A program made the translations under genes and the position numbers. The notes beneath the pieces were generated by a model. That model was given only the letters and a program-made list of their open reading frames with translations, was not told the origin of the DNA and ran no database searches. A DNA stretch of 40,630 nucleotides from Verrucomicrobiota bacterium (lineage in GTDB: Bacteria > Verrucomicrobiota > Kiritimatiellia > Kiritimatiellales > Tichowtungiaceae): NCBI GenBank assembly GCA_016342445.1, contig JAEIOF010000006.1, positions 1 to 40,630 of the forward strand, given 5' to 3'. Positions 15,611 to 22,655 of the stretch are shown here, piece by piece. Positions within the stretch are counted from its first letter, which is position 1; the number at the start of each line of letters is the position of its first letter.

Positions 15611-16762
15611 ATGAAATGTCTGTTTTTCTGTTCTCTGCTGATTGCCACCGCCGCGCTGGCGGGCGACCTCACCTATCCCATCGTCGATACCGGCCAGACC
15701 GTCTGCTACGATAACAGCGCGCAAATCAGCCCGCCGCGTGAAGACCGCGCCTTCTACGGTCAGGATGCGCAGGTTGACGGCAATCAGCCGTCGTACACCG
15801 ACAACGGCGACGGCACCGTCAGCGACAACGTGACCGGCCTGATGTGGGTCAAGAGCCCGTCCAAAACGCTCTCCACCTTTGACGACGCAGTGAAGAACGC
15901 ATCTGAATGCCGCGTTGGCGGCTATGCCGACTGGCGGTTGCCGACCATCAAGGAGCTCTATTCGCTGATTCTTTTCAGCGGCGAGACCGGCCAGTCCGGC
16001 GACAGCTCAGTTCCGTACATCGACACGAAGGCTTTCGCCTTTTTCTACGGCGACGAAATCGACCAGCCGCGCTTCATCGACGTGCAGTGCTGGACCACCG
16101 CCGAATACACCGGCGCCACCATGGGCGGCAACCCGACGGTGTTCGGTGTCAATTTTGCGGATGGCCGCATCAAGGGCTATCCGAAAACCAGCCCGCGCGG
16201 CGAAAAGGAACTCGTTGTGCGCTATGTGCGCGGCAATCCTGAATACGGAAAAAACAAATTCGTCGACAACGGCGACGGTACCGTCGCCGACGAGGCGACC
16301 GGCCTGATGTGGCAGCAGTCCGACAGCGGCAAGGGGATGAACTGGGAGGATGCGCTGGCCTATGCTAAAAACATGAACCTGGCCGGACACAGCGACTGGC
16401 GGCTCCCGAACGCCAAGGAATTGCAAAGCATTCTGGACTATTCACCCATCCCCGCGATTGATCAGAAGTTTTTCAACATGAGCGATCCGGATGCGTGGTA
16501 CTGGAGCGGCACGACGCATCTCGACGGCCCGCCCGACCGGCGCGGTCAGGCGGCGGTCTATGTCGCCTTCGGCGAAGCCACCGGCTGGATGCAGATGCCG
16601 CCCAACTCCGGAAACTACAGACTGCTCGACGTGCACGGCGCGGGCGCGCAGCGCAGCGATCCAAAGGCCGGAAACCCCGATGGCTTCCCGCATGGCCGCG
16701 GCCCACAGGGCGATGTGATCCGGATAACCAACCTCGCTCGCTGCGTCCGCGACTTGGACTGA
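15611..16762 (+). CDS. Secreted protein with two DUF1566 repeats
   Basis: 383 residues. The N-terminus MKCLFFCSLLIATAALAGD is a clear signal peptide, which fixes the start at ATG 15611 (AAGGAA upstream); the longer frame back to 15437 is not real. Two copies of a DUF1566/Lcl-like unit follow: TDNGDGTVSDNVTGLMWVK with DWRLPTIKEL, and VDNGDGTVADEATGLMWQQ with DWRLPNAKEL. Each continues with a tryptophan-rich WTTAEYTG or YWSGTTH strand, and the C-terminus LARCVRDLD pairs with the early cysteines. Such domains are related to the FGE/lectin-like surface fold of Legionella Lcl. Exported, probably periplasmic or surface; ligand unknown. Confidence 0.85.
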   Translation: MKCLFFCSLLIATAALAGDLTYPIVDTGQTVCYDNSAQISPPREDRAFYGQDAQVDGNQPSYTDNGDGTVSDNVTGLMWVKSPSKTLSTFDDAVKNASECRVGGYADWRLPTIKELYSLILFSGETGQSGDSSVPYIDTKAFAFFYGDEIDQPRFIDVQCWTTAEYTGATMGGNPTVFGVNFADGRIKGYPKTSPRGEKELVVRYVRGNPEYGKNKFVDNGDGTVADEATGLMWQQSDSGKGMNWEDALAYAKNMNLAGHSDWRLPNAKELQSILDYSPIPAIDQKFFNMSDPDAWYWSGTTHLDGPPDRRGQAAVYVAFGEATGWMQMPPNSGNYRLLDVHGAGAQRSDPKAGNPDGFPHGRGPQGDVIRITNLARCVRDLD

Positions 16763-16764
16763 TT

Positions 16765-16840
16765 TTCCAACCATTGGAACTTTTCGCCCGCCTTTTCCAA
16801 TGTTTGGAAAAATCAGGCGGAACTTTTCCAATGTCTGAAC
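16765..16840. repeat. Three palindromes after the DUF1566 gene
   Basis: Perfect copies at 16765-16779 (spacer CCA) and 16795-16809 (TGT), and a decayed copy at 16826-16840 (TTCCAATGTCTGAAC). They start 3 bp after the stop codon with 30-31 bp spacing, much like the cluster at 1747-1813. A role in termination is plausible. Confidence 0.88.
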
Positions 16841-16918
16841 CCCATCTGTGCAGGTTGCCCGGCGAGTACCCGCGGCGCTTTCATTTGAAGTCTGCCTTTT
16901 ATTCGCTATTCTCGCGGC

Positions 16919-17377
16919 ATGGTTGTCAGAAAAGTTACGCTCAACGGGAACCGGGGCGAACCCGCCATCGCGGCGGAGTGGATCCGGGCGCTGAATGACG
17001 GGCTCATCCTGACGAAAAAAGCGGGCTTTCTGTTTAAAGCATCATGGGACGAAGACCATTTGATGCTGGCGGTTGCCCCCTGCCTGATCAACGGTGAGCG
17101 GAGCTACCATTACAACCAGCATCTGGAAAAGGAAGATGCGTTTACGCTGATCGGTGAAGTCAGTGCGCAGGGCGTTTTCACGATTCTGTTTAAACCGGAA
17201 AGCCGCGAATTTGCAATACAACAGGCCGGGCGCTACATAGACCTCTTCCGCCGGTTTGCGGAATTCCTGCGTCAGGGCGGATATGCCGGAGAGGGGAAAC
17301 TGGATGATGTCACGCAAGGCGTTCTGAAAAGCCTCGGCATGAACTGCCCGCCGGAAACCCTCGACGAACTATTATAA
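16919..17377 (+). CDS. Unrecognised 152-residue protein
   Basis: I do not recognise the family. The protein is soluble-looking, with no signal peptide: an N-terminal VTLNGNRGEPAIAAEWIRALNDG, a middle of beta character (LMLAVAPCLIN, TLIGEVSAQGVFTILFKP) and a helical amphipathic segment (YIDLFRRFAEFLRQGG). The ATG at 16919 has no strong Shine-Dalgarno sequence. Its strand and clean stop just ahead of a strong bidirectional terminator make it a credible gene. Codon use resembles its neighbours. Confidence 0.65.
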   Translation: MVVRKVTLNGNRGEPAIAAEWIRALNDGLILTKKAGFLFKASWDEDHLMLAVAPCLINGERSYHYNQHLEKEDAFTLIGEVSAQGVFTILFKPESREFAIQQAGRYIDLFRRFAEFLRQGGYAGEGKLDDVTQGVLKSLGMNCPPETLDELL

Positions 17378-17380
17378 AAA

Positions 17381-17406
17381 AAGCGCTCCGGAACCGGAGC
17401 GCTTTT
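17381..17406. terminator. Bidirectional intrinsic terminator
   Basis: Stem GCGCTCCGG / CCGGAGCGC (17383-17391 with 17394-17402) with A-run before and T-run after, between convergent genes. A degenerate palindrome, TTCCCAAGGCTTGGAA (17405-17420), overlaps its end. Confidence 0.88.
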
Positions 17407-17427
17407 CCCAAGGCTTGGAAACCCAGT

Positions 17428-18594
17428 CTAGAAGTTATAGGTGACGAACAGGCGGGCGTCGCTGGCGAAAGTATCAGCCCTCCCGGTGCGGCTGTCGCGG
17501 TAACCCGCACCCACCTTGAGCGCGACGGTAAGGCGATCACCAATCGGCTGTTTCACCACCACATTGAGCTCCTGCCCGTTGTACGGGGTTTTGTCGTTCC
17601 ACGTGCAGTTGTAGAGCGCATAGAGAACTGTTTTGTCGATTTTGGCGCCCGCTTTGAGGTAGGCCGTTTTCGCGCCGCCTTCAAACTGTCCGGAATAGAT
17701 CATCATGGATGAACCGAGAGGATGGTTGATGCCGGTTCCCAGTTCGGAAAACGCGAGTGTGTCGCCGCCGACAGAAAGGAAACCCGGCTCGAGGGTGACG
17801 CCGCCAATTTTCTGCCGAACGGATGCGCCGACCATATCCGAGCTGTGGTTCGCGCCCCGGCCGACATCGTTTTCGTGACGGTAATAGCCATGGAGAGCCG
17901 TGGTGTCGGACAACGTGTATTTAACACGCCCCCCGGCCAGATTCACCCAGTCATACGCATACGCATCGAAAACCGCCACCTCGAGATTGGTGATGCCGGT
18001 GTAGACCGCTTCGACCCAGGTAACGCCGTCGCCAAGATCCTGAAACTTCCATGAATCCTCATTATCCCAAACGTTACTGATCCGTTCAGCGTGACCGATC
18101 ATTAATGTCGTGTCCGGAATATCTTTCGTAACCAAAATCGCGGCTTCGAAGGCTCGCTGTTTCTGGCGAAACTCGTCGGCGCGGAAGACCTCGCCGTTGA
18201 CAACCTGCCGTCCGACTTTGATGAAGGTGTTGGTCAGCCCCAGGCTTTCGAGGCGGTATTTCAGCCAGACTTCATTCAACAGATTGACGCGCCCGTTGCT
18301 GAGCAGGGTTTTTCCGTTGTTGCTGTAGCGGCTGGAATCGAGCGGCTCGACATAACTGTAAACCGCGCCGAAGCTGAGTCCGGCCATCTCCGGAGACTCA
18401 TAGCCCAGCTGAACGCCCAGTGTGGTGGAATGAGCGTTGCCGGGGGTGTTATTCTCATAGTCCCGGTACATGCTAAGGGTCTGCGCACGGAGAGCCCAGG
18501 TTCCGTAGCCGAGATCGTTAACGGGTTTGAGCAGGCTGTCGGATGCCGAGCAGGTCAGCGCGGCGAAAACGAGTAGCAGTATATATTTTTTAAT
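17428..18594 (-). CDS. Outer-membrane porin (OprD-like), apparent ATT start
   Basis: 388 residues if started at ATT 18594. From there the frame reads IKKYILLLVFAALTCSASDS, a classic signal peptide, and AAGGA lies 7 bp upstream. An in-frame stop (18609-18607) lies just before, and no ATG, GTG or TTG exists between that stop and the signal peptide, so a rare ATT start is the simplest reading. The first ATG (18471) would cost the signal peptide. The mature part is a beta-barrel: alternating strands, VGRQVVNG, a YAYDWVNLAGG loop and C-terminal phenylalanine (ARLFVTYNF). The resemblance is to OprD-type substrate-specific porins. It follows actP, with a terminator-like hairpin between, and probably supplies the same substrate. 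Confidence 0.8.
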   Translation of the reverse strand: MKKYILLLVFAALTCSASDSLLKPVNDLGYGTWALRAQTLSMYRDYENNTPGNAHSTTLGVQLGYESPEMAGLSFGAVYSYVEPLDSSRYSNNGKTLLSNGRVNLLNEVWLKYRLESLGLTNTFIKVGRQVVNGEVFRADEFRQKQRAFEAAILVTKDIPDTTLMIGHAERISNVWDNEDSWKFQDLGDGVTWVEAVYTGITNLEVAVFDAYAYDWVNLAGGRVKYTLSDTTALHGYYRHENDVGRGANHSSDMVGASVRQKIGGVTLEPGFLSVGGDTLAFSELGTGINHPLGSSMMIYSGQFEGGAKTAYLKAGAKIDKTVLYALYNCTWNDKTPYNGQELNVVVKQPIGDRLTVALKVGAGYRDSRTGRADTFASDARLFVTYNF

Positions 18595-18613
18595 GCTGTT
18601 TCCTTTTTAACAA

Positions 18614-18639
18614 AACAGGCCGGAAAAATCCGGCCTGTT
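18614..18639 (-). terminator. Hairpin terminator/attenuator between actP and the porin gene
   Basis: An 11-bp perfect stem AACAGGCCGGA / TCCGGCCTGTT around a 4-base loop; on the minus strand it is followed by TTGTT. It would end most actP transcripts and reduce readthrough into the porin gene 20 bp further on. Confidence 0.7.
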
Positions 18640-18647
18640 GGTTTTAA

Positions 18648-20546
18648 TTAAGCTTTTTCCCGGAGTCCGATGTTTTCCTTCTGCGTCAGCAGCGACACGA
18701 CGATCAGCGTGATGAAGCTGAGCGGAATCGAGATGATGCCCGGGTTGTCGAGGCCGTGCAGGGCCTCGGCGGCGGTGCGGCCATACTGCACAAACATGCT
18801 CGGGGAGGTGAGGATGATGCCCAGCGCAGAGATCATGCCGACGCCGATCGACCAGGCAATTCCCTTGGCCGTGGTTTTCTTCCAGAACAGAAGCATGATG
18901 ATCGACGGCAGGTTAGCCGAGGCGGCTACCGCGAAGGCCCAGCCGACGAGGAACGAAACGTTCATTCCCTTGAAGGCAATCCCCAGGATGATGGCAATAA
19001 TTCCGACCACAACGGCGGCGATCTTACCGGCTTTCACTTTCTGCTGATCGGTCATCTGAACGTTCATGAACTTGTCCATCAGATCGTGCGCCACGGCGCC
19101 GGATGCCGCAACGATCAGGCCGGAAACGGTTCCGAGAACGGTCGCGAAAGCGACTGCGGAGATGATGGAGAAGAGCACCAGACTGAAGGTTTTAGCCAGC
19201 AACGGAGCTGCCATGTTGCCGTCGGCCACATCCATCACCCCGAGGGTCATAGCACCGAGGCCCATGAACAGGGTCAGGATGTAGAAGAAGCCGATGGCCC
19301 CGATCGCCACGATGGTCGATTTGCGGGCGTCGCGCTGCGAGGGAACGGTGTAGTAGCGGATCAGAATATGCGGCAGAGCAGCCGTACCGAAGAAGAGCGC
19401 CAGCATCAGCGAGATGAAGTTCAACTTTTGAATCGGCGTCTTGGTTTTAAACTTCTGGCCGGGAATCAGCAGATCCGATCCCTTGGTGACCGTCGGGCAG
19501 AACAGCGTCACGTGGGCTTCGCCATCCGTCAGCTTAACCTGCGCCCCTTTGGGGTAGCGCACCACGTCGGAGCGATCCACTGCCGCCAGATAGCTGAAGA
19601 CGCCGAGCTTTCCGGTTTTTTCAATTTCATTGCCGTCCTTATCGCGCAGGGTCGCGATGTAACCAACCGGTTTGAAGAGATTGGCCTCTTTCGGCGCGCC
19701 GTTATAAAGTGTGCCATCAGCCGTTTCCGTTTTGGACTGAACTTCTTCGAGCGAAAGGCCCGTGACCAGCCACCAGCTTTCGATGCCTTCTTTGGCCAGC
19801 TTGACAAAGCTCTGTTCGGATTTCTCGTCATCGAGCTTGGTCACAAAGGTATAGCCGTCCGCGCCGGTCGCCATCACCGTTGCCGCATTGAGCTGTTTCG
19901 GGGCAAAGGCCTGTTCCGACGGAGCGGTCGAAAGGCCCTTATTCAGCACAGCTACAACCAGAACCGTTGAGAAGATAATCAGCAGTCCGCCTTTAAGGAA
20001 CTGAACGTAGGTGGTGGAGGTCATGCCCGCCGTAGCCACAATCGTGATCACTACCGCGCCGACCATAATCACACCGACCCAGTGCGGCAGACCCAGCAGC
20101 GGCGTAACGAGCACCCCGGCGCCGACCATCTGCGGAATCAGATAGAAGACCGAAACGGCCAGCGTGCTGACGGCGGCCATCAACTGAATGTTTTTCGAGT
20201 TGAACTTGGAGTCCAGCGCGTCGGCGAAGGTGTACTTGCCGAGACGCTTCATCGGTTCTGCGACCACGAACAGAGCCACGATCCAGCCGGCCAGATAGCC
20301 GATCGAATAGAGGAACCCGTCAAAGCCCATGGTGGCGATCATCCCGCAGATTCCGAGGAAGGAAGCGGCGGAAAGATAATCACCCGCAAAGGCAATCCCG
20401 TTCACAAACCAGTGGATGGTTCCGCCGGCGGCAAAATAGCCGGCTGCGGACTTGGCTTTGCGGGCGTAATAAAAGGAGAGTCCGAGGACGAAGCCGACAA
20501 ATGCCAGGAAAATGACAATGGCAATGGGACTGGCGATGTAATTCAT
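18648..20546 (-). CDS. actP: Cation/acetate symporter (SSS family)
   Basis: 632 residues, a sodium:solute symporter with about 13 membrane segments. Signature stretches: AAGGTIHWFVNGIAFAGDYLSAASFLGI near the N-terminus, the VATAGMTSTTYVQFLKG helix, and TVLGTVSGLIVAASGAVAHDLM. It belongs to the ActP-like branch that imports acetate and other short carboxylates with Na+ or H+. It is longer than E. coli ActP (549) because of a roughly 150-residue hydrophilic insert (about residues 205-355) containing no obvious domain. Its ATG overlaps the DUF485 stop (TAATG on the minus strand), the usual actP-DUF485 pairing. Confidence 0.92.
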   Translation of the reverse strand: MNYIASPIAIVIFLAFVGFVLGLSFYYARKAKSAAGYFAAGGTIHWFVNGIAFAGDYLSAASFLGICGMIATMGFDGFLYSIGYLAGWIVALFVVAEPMKRLGKYTFADALDSKFNSKNIQLMAAVSTLAVSVFYLIPQMVGAGVLVTPLLGLPHWVGVIMVGAVVITIVATAGMTSTTYVQFLKGGLLIIFSTVLVVAVLNKGLSTAPSEQAFAPKQLNAATVMATGADGYTFVTKLDDEKSEQSFVKLAKEGIESWWLVTGLSLEEVQSKTETADGTLYNGAPKEANLFKPVGYIATLRDKDGNEIEKTGKLGVFSYLAAVDRSDVVRYPKGAQVKLTDGEAHVTLFCPTVTKGSDLLIPGQKFKTKTPIQKLNFISLMLALFFGTAALPHILIRYYTVPSQRDARKSTIVAIGAIGFFYILTLFMGLGAMTLGVMDVADGNMAAPLLAKTFSLVLFSIISAVAFATVLGTVSGLIVAASGAVAHDLMDKFMNVQMTDQQKVKAGKIAAVVVGIIAIILGIAFKGMNVSFLVGWAFAVAASANLPSIIMLLFWKKTTAKGIAWSIGVGMISALGIILTSPSMFVQYGRTAAEALHGLDNPGIISIPLSFITLIVVSLLTQKENIGLREKA

Positions 20547-20827
20547 TATTCAGCCCCCTTTTGGTTCATCTCGTTTTCTTTCTTCGTGCAGGCGTGGTTA
20601 TAAACCAAGCCGAGGATGATCGCAAAAATGATCAGCCCCATTCCGTAAATGATGGCGAGGTTTACTCCGGCCAGCGCCGGCGTTTTGAGCGTTTCGGTGG
20701 CGAAAACCGCCAGCGCGACAAAGCCCATATAGATTATGCAATAAAGCCAGAACAGCTTAATGCCCAGTTTCGCTTTCCAGTCGGACGCGTTGTCCGCCTC
20801 CTGCTTCGCTGCCGGTTCGTGTAACAT
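20546..20827 (-). CDS. DUF485 membrane protein
   Basis: 93 residues: a soluble N-terminus, then two membrane helices (LFWLYCIIYMGFVALAVFA and GVNLAIIYGMGLIIFAIILG) and a charged tail. The family nearly always precedes an ActP-type symporter and is thought to assist it. AAAGGAGAG lies 6 bp before the ATG. First gene of the acetate-uptake operon. Confidence 0.93.
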   Translation of the reverse strand: MLHEPAAKQEADNASDWKAKLGIKLFWLYCIIYMGFVALAVFATETLKTPALAGVNLAIIYGMGLIIFAIILGLVYNHACTKKENEMNQKGAE

Positions 20828-20909
20828 AACGCTCTCCTTTTATTGAACTGATAAAATAAAGCTGAAATTTTTACCGCTAAACAGGGGGGAAGGGAAGGGA
20901 TTTGCTCGT

Positions 20910-22268
20910 CTATCTCAACTCATCAAGCCGACCGGTCAGGATGAAATCATTAAAGATTTGGATGAGCCCCTGACGGGCGAGCGCCGTCCGGTAGAGCTTC
21001 GGCGAATGGTCGGGGCCGAAAAGCGTGTAAGCCGTTTCGCGGATCACACTGTTCATCGGCTCAACCAAAAGGTTTTCCAGCGCGGTTTCATCGCCCTTCG
21101 CCAGCCGGTACGGCACAAACACATTCAGCTCGATCGCTTTCAAACGGTCTTTGCCGACGAGCTCCGCCTTTTTCTCTTTTCCCGTCCACCCAACATGCTC
21201 CGTCCAAAAGCATTTTTCCAAACATTGGAACCCGGCTGCGTTGGGGCGTGTTGTCTTTTCCAATGTTTGGAAAACGCCGTCGGCAATCCACTGCGCAAGC
21301 GCGCAGAGACGCCGGACGGGATGGTTGAGCGGGCGCAGGCCGGAAAAATTCCAGTCGGCGCGGGTCAGCGGCTCGACCTCTTCCCACTTGTGCTCTTCAC
21401 GCCACCAGAGATCCCACAACGAACGCAACTCGGTCTTGGATGCCTGCGGCCACCTGGCCCCGGGTTGCTTGGGGAGCAGTCCGGAGAGCCCGAGCAACAC
21501 GGCATAAACGGTTTTCCAATCGGCTCCGTACTGGGCAAGCGATTCAAGCGGAAGGCGTTGCGACAACCTCCGGAACGGGCCCTTGTTGTGCTTGTAGCCG
21601 AGCGCGGCGGCGGTCTCTTCGTAGAGCGCCTGCGCCTCGCCGCGCTGTTGCATCAGCCACGCAAGGCGCAGCGTCTTCTGCCGAAGCCGTTCTTCGCCCG
21701 CACTTTCCAGGCAACTGCGTTGCATTTCAGCGCTTCGCGTCGCAAGGGCTGACGTTTTGGATGCCCTTGGTTCACTGTATGGATACGCCGTTAGATCGAT
21801 GCTTTCGAGGTCGGTGGTGCACCTATCGCAAACCGATATGTGCACCGTGCCGGGAGGGAAGAGGGATTCATCGGCGGTTCCGGGGAACCAGGTGATGTGA
21901 AAGCGGACGTTGGTATAGAGCGGGTCGGTGTGGTGCCCGTGGTTTTTCCAATCATTGGAAAAAATGTGGATCTCGGCGTCGCCCGCGACGCGACGCTTTT
22001 CCCGGCCAATCAGCAAAACCGCACCCCGAAAGTCCGGCCCGGCCTCGAGGTTCCAGCGCCCTGGATTTTCAACAGCCACCGGTTCTCCGCGCGAGGTTTT
22101 CAGCTTCTGCGGGCGGAGAGAGTCGTCAAACCAAAGGGCGTGCAGGTGGCGCTCCGTGTAGGGAAAATAGCGTCCAGCGGTTTCGCGCACTTCGCCGGGC
22201 GAAATAAGTGTACGGTACGCCGCGGCCCTCGGGAACAATGCGTCCTGAATGGGCGGTGCGGCATACAT
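20910..22268 (-). CDS. DUF2851 family protein
   Basis: 452 residues. The family core is visible near the N-terminus: WNLEAGPDFRGAVLLIG, AGDAEIHIFSNDWKNHGHHTDPLYTNVRFHITW. Function of the family is unknown; its members are soluble and often near DNA- or RNA-related genes. The ATG at 22268 lies 4 bp after the HPr stop, so the two genes are co-transcribed; the longer frame to 22400 is HPr-shadow. Three palindromes lie inside (21216, 21258, 21946), read as FQCLEK, FQTLEK and SNDWK; the first two flank a stretch (TTRPNAAG) that looks like an insertion. Confidence 0.82.
   Translation of the reverse strand: MYAAPPIQDALFPRAAAYRTLISPGEVRETAGRYFPYTERHLHALWFDDSLRPQKLKTSRGEPVAVENPGRWNLEAGPDFRGAVLLIGREKRRVAGDAEIHIFSNDWKNHGHHTDPLYTNVRFHITWFPGTADESLFPPGTVHISVCDRCTTDLESIDLTAYPYSEPRASKTSALATRSAEMQRSCLESAGEERLRQKTLRLAWLMQQRGEAQALYEETAAALGYKHNKGPFRRLSQRLPLESLAQYGADWKTVYAVLLGLSGLLPKQPGARWPQASKTELRSLWDLWWREEHKWEEVEPLTRADWNFSGLRPLNHPVRRLCALAQWIADGVFQTLEKTTRPNAAGFQCLEKCFWTEHVGWTGKEKKAELVGKDRLKAIELNVFVPYRLAKGDETALENLLVEPMNSVIRETAYTLFGPDHSPKLYRTALARQGLIQIFNDFILTGRLDELR
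21214..21274. repeat. Inverted pair of palindromes inside the DUF2851 gene
   Basis: Perfect copies at 21216-21230 (ACA) and 21258-21272 (TGT). With flanking bases the arms 21214-21230 and 21258-21274 form the same perfect 17-bp inverted repeat that occurs at 1775-1815, here with a 27-bp loop and inside a coding region. Confidence 0.92.
21946..21960. repeat. TTCCAANNNTTGGAA palindrome in the DUF2851 gene
   Basis: Perfect copy, spacer TCA on the plus strand, read as SNDWK on the gene's strand, inside the conserved core of the family. Confidence 0.9.
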
Positions 22269-22272
22269 CGGC

Positions 22273-22557
22273 TTATCCCACTTTGGCCGCATCGGGAAAG
22301 TCGAAGTTCGTTTCGAATAGCTTTTGAAACTGCATAGCAGCGGCCTCTTCGTCGGATCCGTCGGCCTGCAGGGTAACCAGCGTGCCTTGTTCAAGGCCAA
22401 GCATCATCAATTCAAGCGCCGAGCCAAGCACCGCCGAGCCGGCGGGCGCAAGAACGGTAATGACCGAGCTGACCTCCGCGGCGGCCTGGGTGATCACAGC
22501 GGTGGGACGGCAATGGATTCCTGCCTCATTTTTAACAACTGCTTTTAGTTCCACCAT
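22273..22557 (-). CDS. HPr-family phosphocarrier protein
   Basis: 94 residues. With the start at 22557 the numbering is canonical: His15 in NEAGIHCRPTA (the site phosphorylated by enzyme I) and Ser46 in GSALELMMLGLEQGT (the site of HPr kinase). HPr proteins carry phosphate in PTS sugar uptake or in regulatory circuits. An ATG at 22566 (MDFMVEL) is an alternative. No enzyme I or permease is in the window, so a regulatory role is possible. It is divergent from pheT and directly precedes the DUF2851 gene. Confidence 0.9.
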   Translation of the reverse strand: MVELKAVVKNEAGIHCRPTAVITQAAAEVSSVITVLAPAGSAVLGSALELMMLGLEQGTLVTLQADGSDEEAAAMQFQKLFETNFDFPDAAKVG

Positions 22558-22575
22558 AAAGTCCATCCCTTTTGC

Positions 22576-22604
22576 TTGTGCCAAACAGGCCCGCTCGGTT
22601 ATAC
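22576..22604 (+). promoter_or_regulatory. Candidate pheT promoter
   Basis: TTGTGC (22576-22581), 17-bp spacer, TTATAC (22599-22604), about 50 bp before the pheT ATG. Found by eye. Confidence 0.4.
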
Positions 22605-22655
22605 AAGCCGCTACCCGTTTGAGCAAAATAGAAGGAACAACGGAGCTTGGCAAAT

